From positions 194 through 16,816 of the forward strand of contig MGVN01000003.1 of the NCBI GenBank assembly GCA_001800515.1: a DNA stretch of 16,623 nucleotides, given 5' to 3'. The translations under genes were made by a program, and so were the position numbers. Every line of letters starts with the position of its first letter. The first letter of the stretch is position 1. The stretch is from Elusimicrobia bacterium RIFOXYB2_FULL_49_7. GTDB taxonomy: Bacteria; Fibrobacterota; OXYB2-FULL-49-7. Shown one piece after another: positions 1 through 6,702 of this stretch. The notes beneath the pieces are model-generated. The model saw only the letters and a program-made list of their open reading frames with translations. It did not search any database and was not told the origin of the DNA.

Positions 1-41
1 AACACGCGCAGCTGGCCGAAATAGCGGACCGTGATGGTCAT
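1..41 (-). CDS. MoaD-like sulfur carrier, N-terminal fragment (cut by window edge)
   Basis: Only the first 13 codons are inside the window, read leftward from an ATG at 41-39. They translate as MTITVRYFGQLRV, which resembles the N-terminal beta strand of MoaD, the ubiquitin-like small subunit of molybdopterin synthase. A strong SD sequence (AGGAGG, complement of 46-51) ends 4 nt before the ATG, so the start is well supported. The gene diverges from a molybdate/tungstate-type importer, which favours MoaD over the related ThiS fold. With so few residues the family is an inference. The C-terminal Gly-Gly that would confirm a sulfur carrier lies outside the window. Confidence 0.5.
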   Translation of the reverse strand, partial: MTITVRYFGQLRV

Positions 42-62
42 AATTCCTCCTATATGGAATGC

Positions 63-100
63 GTTGTTATTTCATCATTATTAGAAAATAACATAACAAC
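63..100. repeat. Nested AT-rich inverted repeats in the divergent spacer
   Basis: GTTGTTAT at 63-70 is perfectly complementary to ATAACAAC at 93-100. Inside it, GTTATTT at 66-72 is perfectly complementary to AAATAAC at 86-92. Both lie between the leftward moaD-like start (41) and the rightward importer promoter. They share GTTAT/ATAAC half-sites with the palindrome at 109-134, so they may be extra or degenerate regulator half-sites. AT-rich chance pairing cannot be excluded. Confidence 0.4.
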
Positions 101-108
101 CTAAAAAA

Positions 109-134
109 TAGTTATTCCTTCTTTGGAATAACTA
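109..134. promoter_or_regulatory. Perfect 10-bp palindrome, candidate ModE-like operator
   Basis: The arm TAGTTATTCC (109-118) and its exact complement GGAATAACTA (125-134) flank a 6-nt centre. Inside are half-sites GTTAT (111-115) and ATAAC (128-132), exactly 12 nt apart. As I recall the ModE/Mo-box consensus, its CGTTATATA / TATATAACG arms give the same GTTAT-N12-ATAAC geometry. The flanking bases here differ, so a related regulator is also possible. The site lies between two genes tied to molybdenum or tungsten, about 50 bp upstream of a TATAAT box for the importer. No ModE gene is in the window. A transcript hairpin is the alternative reading. Confidence 0.4.
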
Positions 135-159
135 AAATGCCGTAGAAATCTTGTCCTTT

Positions 160-188
160 TTAAATGTTTTGAGCGTAGGCAATATAAT
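160..188 (+). promoter_or_regulatory. Putative sigma70-type promoter of the importer operon
   Basis: A perfect -10 hexamer TATAAT lies at 183-188. A weak -35 (TTAAAT, 160-165) sits 17 nt upstream. The start codon follows at 226, preceded by AAGGAG at 214-219 with a 6-nt spacer. This is the only well-formed -10 near the operon start on the forward strand. The poor -35 would suit an activated or repressible promoter. Confidence 0.4.
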
Positions 189-225
189 GTATATTCATTA
201 ATATTTATTTAAAAAGGAGTCTCCC

Positions 226-1761
226 ATGTTCAAAAAACTATCTATCGTCCTCTTTTCCATGAGCCTTTTCTCTCTCGTCACAGCCGACACAAACACGCCT
301 CTCTTATGTTATGTGGGAGGCACCATGCGACCCGCGGTTGAAGAAATCATCAAGCTCTATGAACAAAAATACAATCAGAAAATGTCCCTCGACTTTTCCG
401 GCAGCGGTGAACTCATGATAAAAATCCGTCAGACCCAAAAAGGCGATATTTTTATTGCGCATGACCCCTATCTGGCTGCCGTTCAAAAAGAAGGGTTATC
501 GGACAAAGGATGGGTTCTGGCCAGCGTAACACCGGTTATTGTGGTTCAAAAAGGCAATCCCAAAAAAATCAAAGGCTTCAAGGATTTAACCAGAAAAGGA
601 CTGAAAATCATCCTGACGGATGATTCCTATTCGACGCTCGGCCATCTGCTTCCTCGTATCGCAGAAAAAGCCGGGGTGACTCAAACATTGGAACCCAATG
701 TGGTCTCCCGTCCCAGAAGCGGCAGCGAAGCAGCCAATGCGGTTTCCCTGGGAACCGCGGATGCCGCCATTGTTTGGGATGCGGTAGCGCATCTCCGTCT
801 GGATAAATTGGATATCGTTCCCATCGAACCTGCCTTCCGTCCTATTAGCGGAGTGGATGCGGTCACTTCCGCTACATATGGAAGGATGAATATGGGGAAC
901 ATCAAGGTCACTGCCGCACTGTTAAAGTGTTCAAAAAACAAGATCGCTGCCGCTCAATTCGGCGAATTCCTTGCCGGCCCTGAAGCGGCTCCCATCTGGA
1001 AGAAATTCTCATTCGGCCCGGCCTTTCCAACCCCTTCCTGGATTCAGAATAATCAATCCACCCTGTCCGGTTCACTTTTTATCTACTGTGCTGCCGGCAT
1101 GCGAAAACCGGTGCAAGAGCTGACCAAAGCCTTTGAAAAGGAATCCGGCGTTAAAATAGAGACCTCCTTTGACGGTTCAAACAAACTTCTGGGACAGATG
1201 AAACTGACCCGCAAAGGGGATGTTTATATTGCCGGCGACGCGGAATACCTGGATATGGCAGCCAAAGAAAAGCTCATCGGCAGCGCCCGGCAGACTCTCT
1301 GTTATTTCCTTCCGGTCATGATGGTTAAAAAAGGTAACCCCAAAAAGATTGCTTCTCTGGCAGATTGTCTTCGTCCCGGTATTCGGCTGGGCCAGGGAGA
1401 TGAAAAGGCGGCAGCCATCGGTATTCTGACCCCGAGAATTCTGGCCAAAAACAGCATCGACGCCGCAGCCTGGAAAAAGAACGTGGTTCTCAATACCCCC
1501 ACCGTGAACGAACTCGGTAATGCAGTGAAACTGGGCACCATTGATGTTGCCTTGGTCTGGAATTGCATTGCGGATGATTTTCCGGACGATGGAGAAGCCA
1601 TCCTCCTGCCTGCGGATAAAAATATCGTTCCGCCTGTGGAAGGCGCCACACTGGCCTTTTCAAAAAATCTGCCCGCTGCCGAAGCCTTCCTCCAATATCT
1701 TGTTTCCGATAAAGGCCTTCTTTGTCTTCAAAACAACGGTTATCTTGTGGAAAAGCCCTGA
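226..1761 (+). CDS. Tandem-fused periplasmic molybdate/tungstate-type binding protein (ModA-like x2)
   Basis: This is the solute-binding component of an ABC importer, acting in the periplasm. Residues 1-20 form a signal peptide (MFKKLS start, hydrophobic core, likely cut after VTA) with no lipobox cysteine. Two homologous ModA-like domains follow, at about 25-270 and 283-511. The repeat is obvious in aligned segments: CYVGGTMRPAVEE with YCAAGMRKPVQE, FSGSGELMIKIRQTQKGDIFIA with FDGSNKLLGQMKLTRKGDVYIA, VVQKGNPKKI with MVKKGNPKKI, and NAVSLGTADAAIVWD with NAVKLGTIDVALVWN. Ordinary ModA proteins have about 250 residues, so this 511-residue chain carries two binding lobes. A good SD supports the start. 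The permease and ATPase genes follow. Molybdate or tungstate is inferred from family resemblance, the ATPase's C-terminal domain and the moaD-like neighbour; another oxyanion is possible. Confidence 0.85.
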   Translation: MFKKLSIVLFSMSLFSLVTADTNTPLLCYVGGTMRPAVEEIIKLYEQKYNQKMSLDFSGSGELMIKIRQTQKGDIFIAHDPYLAAVQKEGLSDKGWVLASVTPVIVVQKGNPKKIKGFKDLTRKGLKIILTDDSYSTLGHLLPRIAEKAGVTQTLEPNVVSRPRSGSEAANAVSLGTADAAIVWDAVAHLRLDKLDIVPIEPAFRPISGVDAVTSATYGRMNMGNIKVTAALLKCSKNKIAAAQFGEFLAGPEAAPIWKKFSFGPAFPTPSWIQNNQSTLSGSLFIYCAAGMRKPVQELTKAFEKESGVKIETSFDGSNKLLGQMKLTRKGDVYIAGDAEYLDMAAKEKLIGSARQTLCYFLPVMMVKKGNPKKIASLADCLRPGIRLGQGDEKAAAIGILTPRILAKNSIDAAAWKKNVVLNTPTVNELGNAVKLGTIDVALVWNCIADDFPDDGEAILLPADKNIVPPVEGATLAFSKNLPAAEAFLQYLVSDKGLLCLQNNGYLVEKP

Positions 1762-1781
1762 TCCGGAAACCGGCAGAGACA

Positions 1782-2621
1782 ATGCGTTTTCCGTTTTTCA
1801 AAACCTTTCTGTTTTCCGCCCTGGGCGGATTGGTCCTCAGTATCGCCCTGTTGATTGCAGCAGATATCAGCTATCTGAACGCACAATCGATCCGCGAACT
1901 CTTCCTTTCCGAAGAAATCCGCTATTCCTTTTTCCTGACTCTTGCGACCTCATGTATTTCCACTCTTTTTGCCATGCTTTTCGCGATTCCATCTGCCTAT
2001 GCGTTAAGCCGATTCGATTTCCGGGGACGAGCCATTTTGGACGCCATCATTGATCTGCCCATCGTTATTCCCATTCTGGTCATTGGAGTCAGCATTCTGG
2101 TCTTTTTCCGCATCGGATCGGATTTAGTTGATTCTCCCCTACCCTTGCTTCGTGTTCTGGGACGATTTCTGGCGGCCATGGCGGATTTCTTTATTTACCA
2201 AAAACCCGGAATTGTATTGGCCCAATTTTATTGCGCCGTCTCCTTTGCAGTGCGCACCATCAAAGCCAATTTCGACAGCATCGATCCCCGCACAGAAAAA
2301 GTAGCGTTGACACTCGGCTGCAGCCGGGCACAGGCTTTTTGGCGCGTGTCTTTGCCCATGGCGCGTCATGGAATCATGGCCGGCGCAGTGCTGGCTTGGG
2401 CCCGCGCCTTTGGCGTATTTGGCGCCACATCCATTGTGGCCGGCGCCGTTCGCAAAAAGACCGAAGTGCTGCCCACCTCCATTTTCCTTGAAATTTCCAT
2501 TGGACGAATCGAAACCGCCCTGGCCATCTCCATGCTTATGATCGTAGTCGCTCTTATCATGCTTCTCGGACTCCGGCTCCTGACCGGCGGCAACATTTTC
2601 GGTCTGGGAGAACGTTCATGA
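1782..2621 (+). CDS. ABC importer permease, ModB/WtpB-like
   Basis: This inner-membrane permease of the molybdate/tungstate-type importer has 279 residues in the chosen frame. Several hydrophobic segments are visible (about 10-27, 49-72, 88-109, 143-158, 197-220 and 247-268). The cytoplasmic EAA loop that contacts the ATPase is at about 172-193 (EKVALTLGCSRAQAFWRVSLP). I chose the ATG at 1782, 20 nt after the binding-protein stop. A TTG at 1722 would add 20 residues of charged, non-membrane sequence overlapping the upstream gene. The SD before 1782 is weak (CAGAGAC), so translation probably depends on coupling. The stop overlaps the ATPase start by 4 nt (ATGA), a normal operon arrangement. 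Confidence 0.85.
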   Translation: MRFPFFKTFLFSALGGLVLSIALLIAADISYLNAQSIRELFLSEEIRYSFFLTLATSCISTLFAMLFAIPSAYALSRFDFRGRAILDAIIDLPIVIPILVIGVSILVFFRIGSDLVDSPLPLLRVLGRFLAAMADFFIYQKPGIVLAQFYCAVSFAVRTIKANFDSIDPRTEKVALTLGCSRAQAFWRVSLPMARHGIMAGAVLAWARAFGVFGATSIVAGAVRKKTEVLPTSIFLEISIGRIETALAISMLMIVVALIMLLGLRLLTGGNIFGLGERS

Positions 2622-3649
2622 TTCGCGCGGATGCGCTCCGTCTCTCGGTGGGACATTTTGCATTGAATGTCTCTCTTGACGTTCCGGATAACGAATATTT
2701 CGTCCTGCTCGGGATGACGGGAAGCGGCAAAACGCTTTTCCTGGAAAGCCTTTGCGGCTTGCGGAAGACCACCGATGGCTCGGTATTCATTGATAACCGG
2801 GACATGACCGCCTGCGAACCTCGAGACAGAGGCATCGGCTATGTTCCGCAGGACGGGGCCCTGTTCGACCATTTGTCCGTATCGGATAACATCGGTTTTC
2901 CGCTGACCGTTCGAAAAATCACGCCCGCCGCCATTCACCAAGAAACCCGCGCCATTGCCGAAAGAATCGGTATCCCCCATCTATTGGGCCGGAAAATCCG
3001 CGGCCTTTCCGGTGGAGAACGTCAACGAGTAGCGCTCTCCCGTGCGCTGGTTCAAAACCCCAAAGCACTTCTTCTGGATGAACCGGTAAGTGCTCTGGAT
3101 GAATATACCCGCGAAGGGGTGTGCCGTGAACTGAAACAAATCCAACGCTCCTTAGGCATCTCGATCATTCATGTCTGCCACTCCTTCGAAGAAGCGAAAC
3201 TCGTCGGTGATCGTATCGGAATCATGCACGGAGGGCAAATTATTCAAACCGCCAGTGCAATTGAATTGATGGAACATCCGGCCAATGTGACGGTAGCAAA
3301 CATCCTCCGCCTGGAAAACATTTTTACCGGGCAATCCGATGGGCAGGGCCGACTGACCGCAAACCAGCTCACCTTCCCCATTCCAACCCGGCCCGCAGGT
3401 AAGGTTCAAATTGTCATTCTTCCCTGGCACATTTCCCTGGCCGCTCCAAACACCCCTTCGGACAGACCCTTTTCAGTCCCGGGCAAAATAAGCGAAATCC
3501 GATATGACGGTTTTTCCTGGAGAATACGAATGGAGGGACCGCTTCCACTGATAGGCCATATTGAAACGACTCAAGCTATCAAACTTGGGCTACAAGAAGG
3601 AAGCGCCGTTGAGGCACGATTCAGCCCGGAAGCTATCCGTTTTCTTTAA
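2618..3649 (+). CDS. ABC importer ATPase, ModC/WtpC-like
   Basis: This ATP-hydrolysing subunit powers the importer on the cytoplasmic face. All ABC motifs are present: Walker A GMTGSGKT (32-39), Q-loop Gln78, signature LSGGERQR (130-137), Walker B ALLLDEP (150-156) followed by the D-loop SALD, and switch His188. The C-terminal part (about 230-343) looks like a TOBE/Mop-type regulatory region, ending in SAVEARFSPEAIRFL. This is usual for ModC, where the domain can bind oxyanion and inhibit transport. The start ATG overlaps the permease stop by 4 nt and has GGGAG 7 nt upstream. At 343 residues it is a normal ModC length. Its stop codon overlaps that of the convergent miaA gene, leaving no room for a separate terminator. 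Confidence 0.88.
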   Translation: MIRADALRLSVGHFALNVSLDVPDNEYFVLLGMTGSGKTLFLESLCGLRKTTDGSVFIDNRDMTACEPRDRGIGYVPQDGALFDHLSVSDNIGFPLTVRKITPAAIHQETRAIAERIGIPHLLGRKIRGLSGGERQRVALSRALVQNPKALLLDEPVSALDEYTREGVCRELKQIQRSLGISIIHVCHSFEEAKLVGDRIGIMHGGQIIQTASAIELMEHPANVTVANILRLENIFTGQSDGQGRLTANQLTFPIPTRPAGKVQIVILPWHISLAAPNTPSDRPFSVPGKISEIRYDGFSWRIRMEGPLPLIGHIETTQAIKLGLQEGSAVEARFSPEAIRFL

Positions 3650-4521
3650 ACCATCCCGAGGATCTTCTGATTCTTAAACCATGTGATCTGCCGTTTGGCA
3701 TAATGACGGGTATTTCGTTTGACCTGTGTCATCGCTTCTTCTAAAGTCCGTTTGCCGTGAATCAGTTCAATGCTTTCCTTGTACCCAATCGCTTGGAACG
3801 CAGGTGAATTCTCCGGATATTGTTTCAGTAACCGATCAACCTCTTCAACTAATCCGTCTTGAAACATCTTCTCGGTCCGCCTGTCAATTCTGGAATATAA
3901 TTCCTCCCGAGGAGGATTCAAAAACAAGGAGTCCCGTACAATAAACCGGTCTTGTTTCTTGCCGGTCACCTTCAGAAGAGACATCTTTTGACCTGTTGCT
4001 TCAAAGACTTCAATGGCACGGACAACACGCTTGACATTATTCGGATGGATTTGGGCCGCACTTTCCGGGTCATGTTCCACCAACCAGTGATAAACTGCTT
4101 CGGCGCCTTCTTTAGAAGCACGCTGCATCCATTTTGCCCGCACGGTCAGATCGGGTTTAGGGCTTTCGAAAAAGCCTTCGAACAAAGCCTTGAAATAAAG
4201 ACCCGCACCTCCGCACAGAATAGGCATCTTTTGACGGGCAACGATATCGGAAATAGCGTCCTGCGCATAGATTGCAAAATCAGCCGCATCAAAACGGTCG
4301 CGGGGTTCGACAATATCAATTAAATGATGGGGGATCGCTTGACGCATGGCAAAAGAGGGTTTCGCGGTCCCAATATCCATGCTCCGATAAATCTGCACCG
4401 AATCAACGGACACAATCTCGCCGTTCAGTCTCTCCGCCCACGCCATGGCCAGTTCACTCTTACCGGATGCGGTAGGCCCGCATAGAACAGCAATTTCCGG
4501 TTTATCGATTAAAGACATCAT
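3646..4521 (-). CDS. miaA: tRNA dimethylallyltransferase MiaA
   Basis: MiaA transfers a dimethylallyl group to N6 of A37 in tRNAs that read UNN codons, stabilising codon-anticodon pairing. The P-loop GPTASGKS (15-22) is present, followed by the family motif DSVQIYRSMDIGTAKP starting at Asp40, HHLIDIVEP, and GGAGLYFKALFEG. The conserved C-terminal segment RNTRHYAKRQITWFKNQ is intact. At 291 residues it is slightly short for the family (about 300-316) but complete. The start (ATGATG at 4521) lies inside the 3' end of the CHC2/Toprim gene, with AAGGA a few nt upstream, which suggests coupled translation. It is the last gene of the leftward operon, and its stop overlaps that of the converging ATPase gene. 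Confidence 0.95.
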   Translation of the reverse strand: MMSLIDKPEIAVLCGPTASGKSELAMAWAERLNGEIVSVDSVQIYRSMDIGTAKPSFAMRQAIPHHLIDIVEPRDRFDAADFAIYAQDAISDIVARQKMPILCGGAGLYFKALFEGFFESPKPDLTVRAKWMQRASKEGAEAVYHWLVEHDPESAAQIHPNNVKRVVRAIEVFEATGQKMSLLKVTGKKQDRFIVRDSLFLNPPREELYSRIDRRTEKMFQDGLVEEVDRLLKQYPENSPAFQAIGYKESIELIHGKRTLEEAMTQVKRNTRHYAKRQITWFKNQKILGMV

Positions 4522-5509
4522 TGATATCCTTGCCCTCAGGAATGGAAATAATGGAAAAAGGAATCTGCGCTTCGGAAAACCATTTTTTCAACCGCTCATT
4601 GCCGGAACGGCCCGCCTCATCATTATCCAGAACTGAAAAAACCTTGCGGCCTTTAAACAAAGGCAGCCACTCCTTTTTAAAATTCATCACTCCCGGTATA
4701 CCAATGGCCGAAAAACCAGCCTGAATCACGGTAAGGGTATCAATAGCCCCTTCACACAGGTAAACGAGCCCGCCCTCTTTTAATGAGTACAAAGCATAGG
4801 GAAAAGGAATGGGACCCGCAGGATTCAGCTCTTTGGGAACGGTTTCCTTATCCATGGCCCTTGCCTGAAAAAAATGAATCTCCTTTCCCTTCAGATAGGG
4901 AATCAGCAGCCTGTGCTTGTAAAACCGGAAATGGCCTTTTTCATTAAACAGCCCCGCTTGCCGCAAATCCGTCAAGGAAAAATCCGCTCTTAAATCTTCT
5001 GATATGCGTTGATAATCACCCACCATTCTGATACGAGATGCTTCAACCACCTTCTTGAAAAGACGGCGACTTTTCAGATAACGATATCCTTCATTATCCA
5101 CCGGATCGCACAATTCAAAAAGACGACCGTAAATATTCGTGCGGGTAAGACGCTCCTGAGAATCGTTCTTTTTATAAACATCCACCGTGACTCGACCCAC
5201 GGCTTTACTCCCATTCCTACTTAGAGAAAAGTCCTCTGTCTTGAAATACTCAAGCGCACCTTTGAAATCCGTTCGCTTGGCCAACATGACCAAATCAATC
5301 ACACTGCCATGCACATCCGGACAAACAAAACAGCGAAAAGTATTGGACGGCAAATGAAAAGAAAGTGAAGGGGTGCGATCCCCATTTTTATGTCGCTCAG
5401 GAAAAAGACATCGGGTCTTATTTCGAGCCACAGGCAAACCTAACCTGGCTGCCACTTCGAGAATGGGAATCTCTTTTCGAAGGGTCTCAGACGACAACGA
5501 TTTCATCAT
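4502..5509 (-). CDS. Short DnaG-like protein: CHC2 zinc finger plus Toprim domain
   Basis: The 335-residue protein combines the zinc-binding and catalytic parts of a bacterial primase. The CHC2 zinc ligands are Cys34, His40, Cys60 and Cys63, with the typical RTPSLSFHLPSNTFRCFVC stretch. The segment FRFYKHRLLIPYLKGKEIHF (195-214) matches the primase motif before the Toprim fold. The Toprim acidic residues are Glu253 (CEGAIDTL) and Asp295/Asp297 (LDNDEAG), so metal binding looks intact. DnaG has about 600 residues. The C-terminal helicase-interacting domain is missing, and the protein stops soon after the Toprim core. The start ATGATG overlaps the peptidase stop by 23 nt with GGAAG upstream, and the end overlaps miaA by 20 nt, so it is embedded in the operon. 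Primer synthesis in repair or on a mobile element is possible; its role here is unknown. Confidence 0.82.
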   Translation of the reverse strand: MMKSLSSETLRKEIPILEVAARLGLPVARNKTRCLFPERHKNGDRTPSLSFHLPSNTFRCFVCPDVHGSVIDLVMLAKRTDFKGALEYFKTEDFSLSRNGSKAVGRVTVDVYKKNDSQERLTRTNIYGRLFELCDPVDNEGYRYLKSRRLFKKVVEASRIRMVGDYQRISEDLRADFSLTDLRQAGLFNEKGHFRFYKHRLLIPYLKGKEIHFFQARAMDKETVPKELNPAGPIPFPYALYSLKEGGLVYLCEGAIDTLTVIQAGFSAIGIPGVMNFKKEWLPLFKGRKVFSVLDNDEAGRSGNERLKKWFSEAQIPFSIISIPEGKDINDVFNR

Positions 5510-6683
5510 TGTCTTCCGTCAGATTCTCCACCCCTGATTTGGTTGTCAAAAAAGTATTTTCAATGCCTACCATACCTGCACCGGGTAACCCTTTTTTGGG
5601 TTCTAATGCCAAAACCATGTTCGCTTCAAGCGGTTCATCAAACTTTTTGGCAACAGCGGGATATTCGTTAACCGCAAGACCAATACCATGGCCGAGAAAT
5701 TTTACCTGATTGGCACCATAACCCATGAAATGCTCCTGAAAACCGGCCTGTATAACATATTGTTGCATCACGTCATCATAAATCGCGGAAAGGATGGCCC
5801 CCGGCTTAAGCCGTTCCACAATGGCTTGCTGAATACGAAGACAACGTTGATGCGCTTCAACTACCTCGGCTGCAGGTTCTCCCAATGAAAAAAGGCGGGT
5901 TTTATCCACACAATACTCTTCAAAAGGATGGGCCAGATCAATATAAACCAAATCACCCGACTCTAATCGCTGCTCGCTTCCGACATAAGGACACACGGGT
6001 GATCGACCGGCCAGTCCGCCGGGACCGTCAAATGAAGAGGGATAGGTCGAATTAATTCCAAAGCAGACATTGCCCAAAAAGAACTCCCCGCTGCCGGGCG
6101 CCAGTCGTGGAAAACAATTTCTTCCCATTTCCGACATCTCTTGATAAAGCTTCATGCCAAGCTCCCACTCGGTTATGCCCACTTTAAGCATAGCGGGGAT
6201 TTTAGCGGTAAGCTCGCAACTCAGCTCTCCCGCTTTTCGTATTTTGGCAATCTCGTAATCCGACTTGGTGGCTCTGACTCTTTTAAGCAAAAGACCGCAA
6301 TCCTCAAAGACGGTTTCGGACATATTCGTTTGAAGCAGTTTAAACAGAGAAAGCGAAAGAGCGGATTCATCCATGCCGATGCGCCCCAACGCAAAAGCGT
6401 GTCGGGTTAATACCGGGGTAAATTCCTTGAAACTGACATAACCCACCTTCCGCTGCAATGGGGATTCCAAAATAGCCCGCTCCAGACTGCGCCGAACAAA
6501 AAAAACAGGCTCTCCGTTGCGGGGAATGAACAGCACGCCGTTCTGAACGGTTCCGGTATAATACAGGATATTGACAACATCGGTGATGAAAATACCGTCG
6601 AGAGTCGTAGCCTGAAGCGCTTGTTCCGCTTTTTCGATCCGGCCGTAGATTTCGTCTTTAGGGACAAAGAAAGTGTCACGCAT
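5487..6683 (-). CDS. M24 family metallopeptidase (Xaa-Pro aminopeptidase/dipeptidase-like)
   Basis: This is a pita-bread-fold cytoplasmic peptidase of the Xaa-Pro type. Residues about 1-140 form the N-terminal creatinase-like domain, and 145-398 the catalytic domain. All five dinuclear metal ligands are visible: Asp249 (YIDLA), Asp260 (CVDKTRLF), His332 (GHGIGLAVNEYP), Glu361 (LALEPK) and Glu375 (GIENTF). The length (398) is normal for the family. The ATG at 6683 has AAGGAG 8 nt upstream and lies 19 nt after the DUF4954-like gene. Its last codons overlap the start of the CHC2/Toprim gene. Substrate preference (dipeptide or longer Xaa-Pro peptide) cannot be read from the sequence. Confidence 0.9.
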   Translation of the reverse strand: MRDTFFVPKDEIYGRIEKAEQALQATTLDGIFITDVVNILYYTGTVQNGVLFIPRNGEPVFFVRRSLERAILESPLQRKVGYVSFKEFTPVLTRHAFALGRIGMDESALSLSLFKLLQTNMSETVFEDCGLLLKRVRATKSDYEIAKIRKAGELSCELTAKIPAMLKVGITEWELGMKLYQEMSEMGRNCFPRLAPGSGEFFLGNVCFGINSTYPSSFDGPGGLAGRSPVCPYVGSEQRLESGDLVYIDLAHPFEEYCVDKTRLFSLGEPAAEVVEAHQRCLRIQQAIVERLKPGAILSAIYDDVMQQYVIQAGFQEHFMGYGANQVKFLGHGIGLAVNEYPAVAKKFDEPLEANMVLALEPKKGLPGAGMVGIENTFLTTKSGVENLTEDNDEIVVV

Positions 6684-6702
6684 GGCGGTTGCTCCTTTGG
6701 AA

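Noticed and set aside
1722..1781. Longer permease start at TTG 1722
   Set aside because: It overlaps the binding-protein gene by 40 nt and adds a polar stretch before the first membrane helix. The ATG at 1782 gives a natural permease N-terminus.
4502..5509. Calling the CHC2/Toprim gene the replicative dnaG
   Set aside because: At 335 residues it is far too short and lacks the C-terminal helicase-interacting domain.
4502..5509. Prophage or integrated element around the mini-primase
   Set aside because: There is no integrase, transposase, direct repeats, tRNA target or phage gene, and it overlaps chromosomal genes on both sides.
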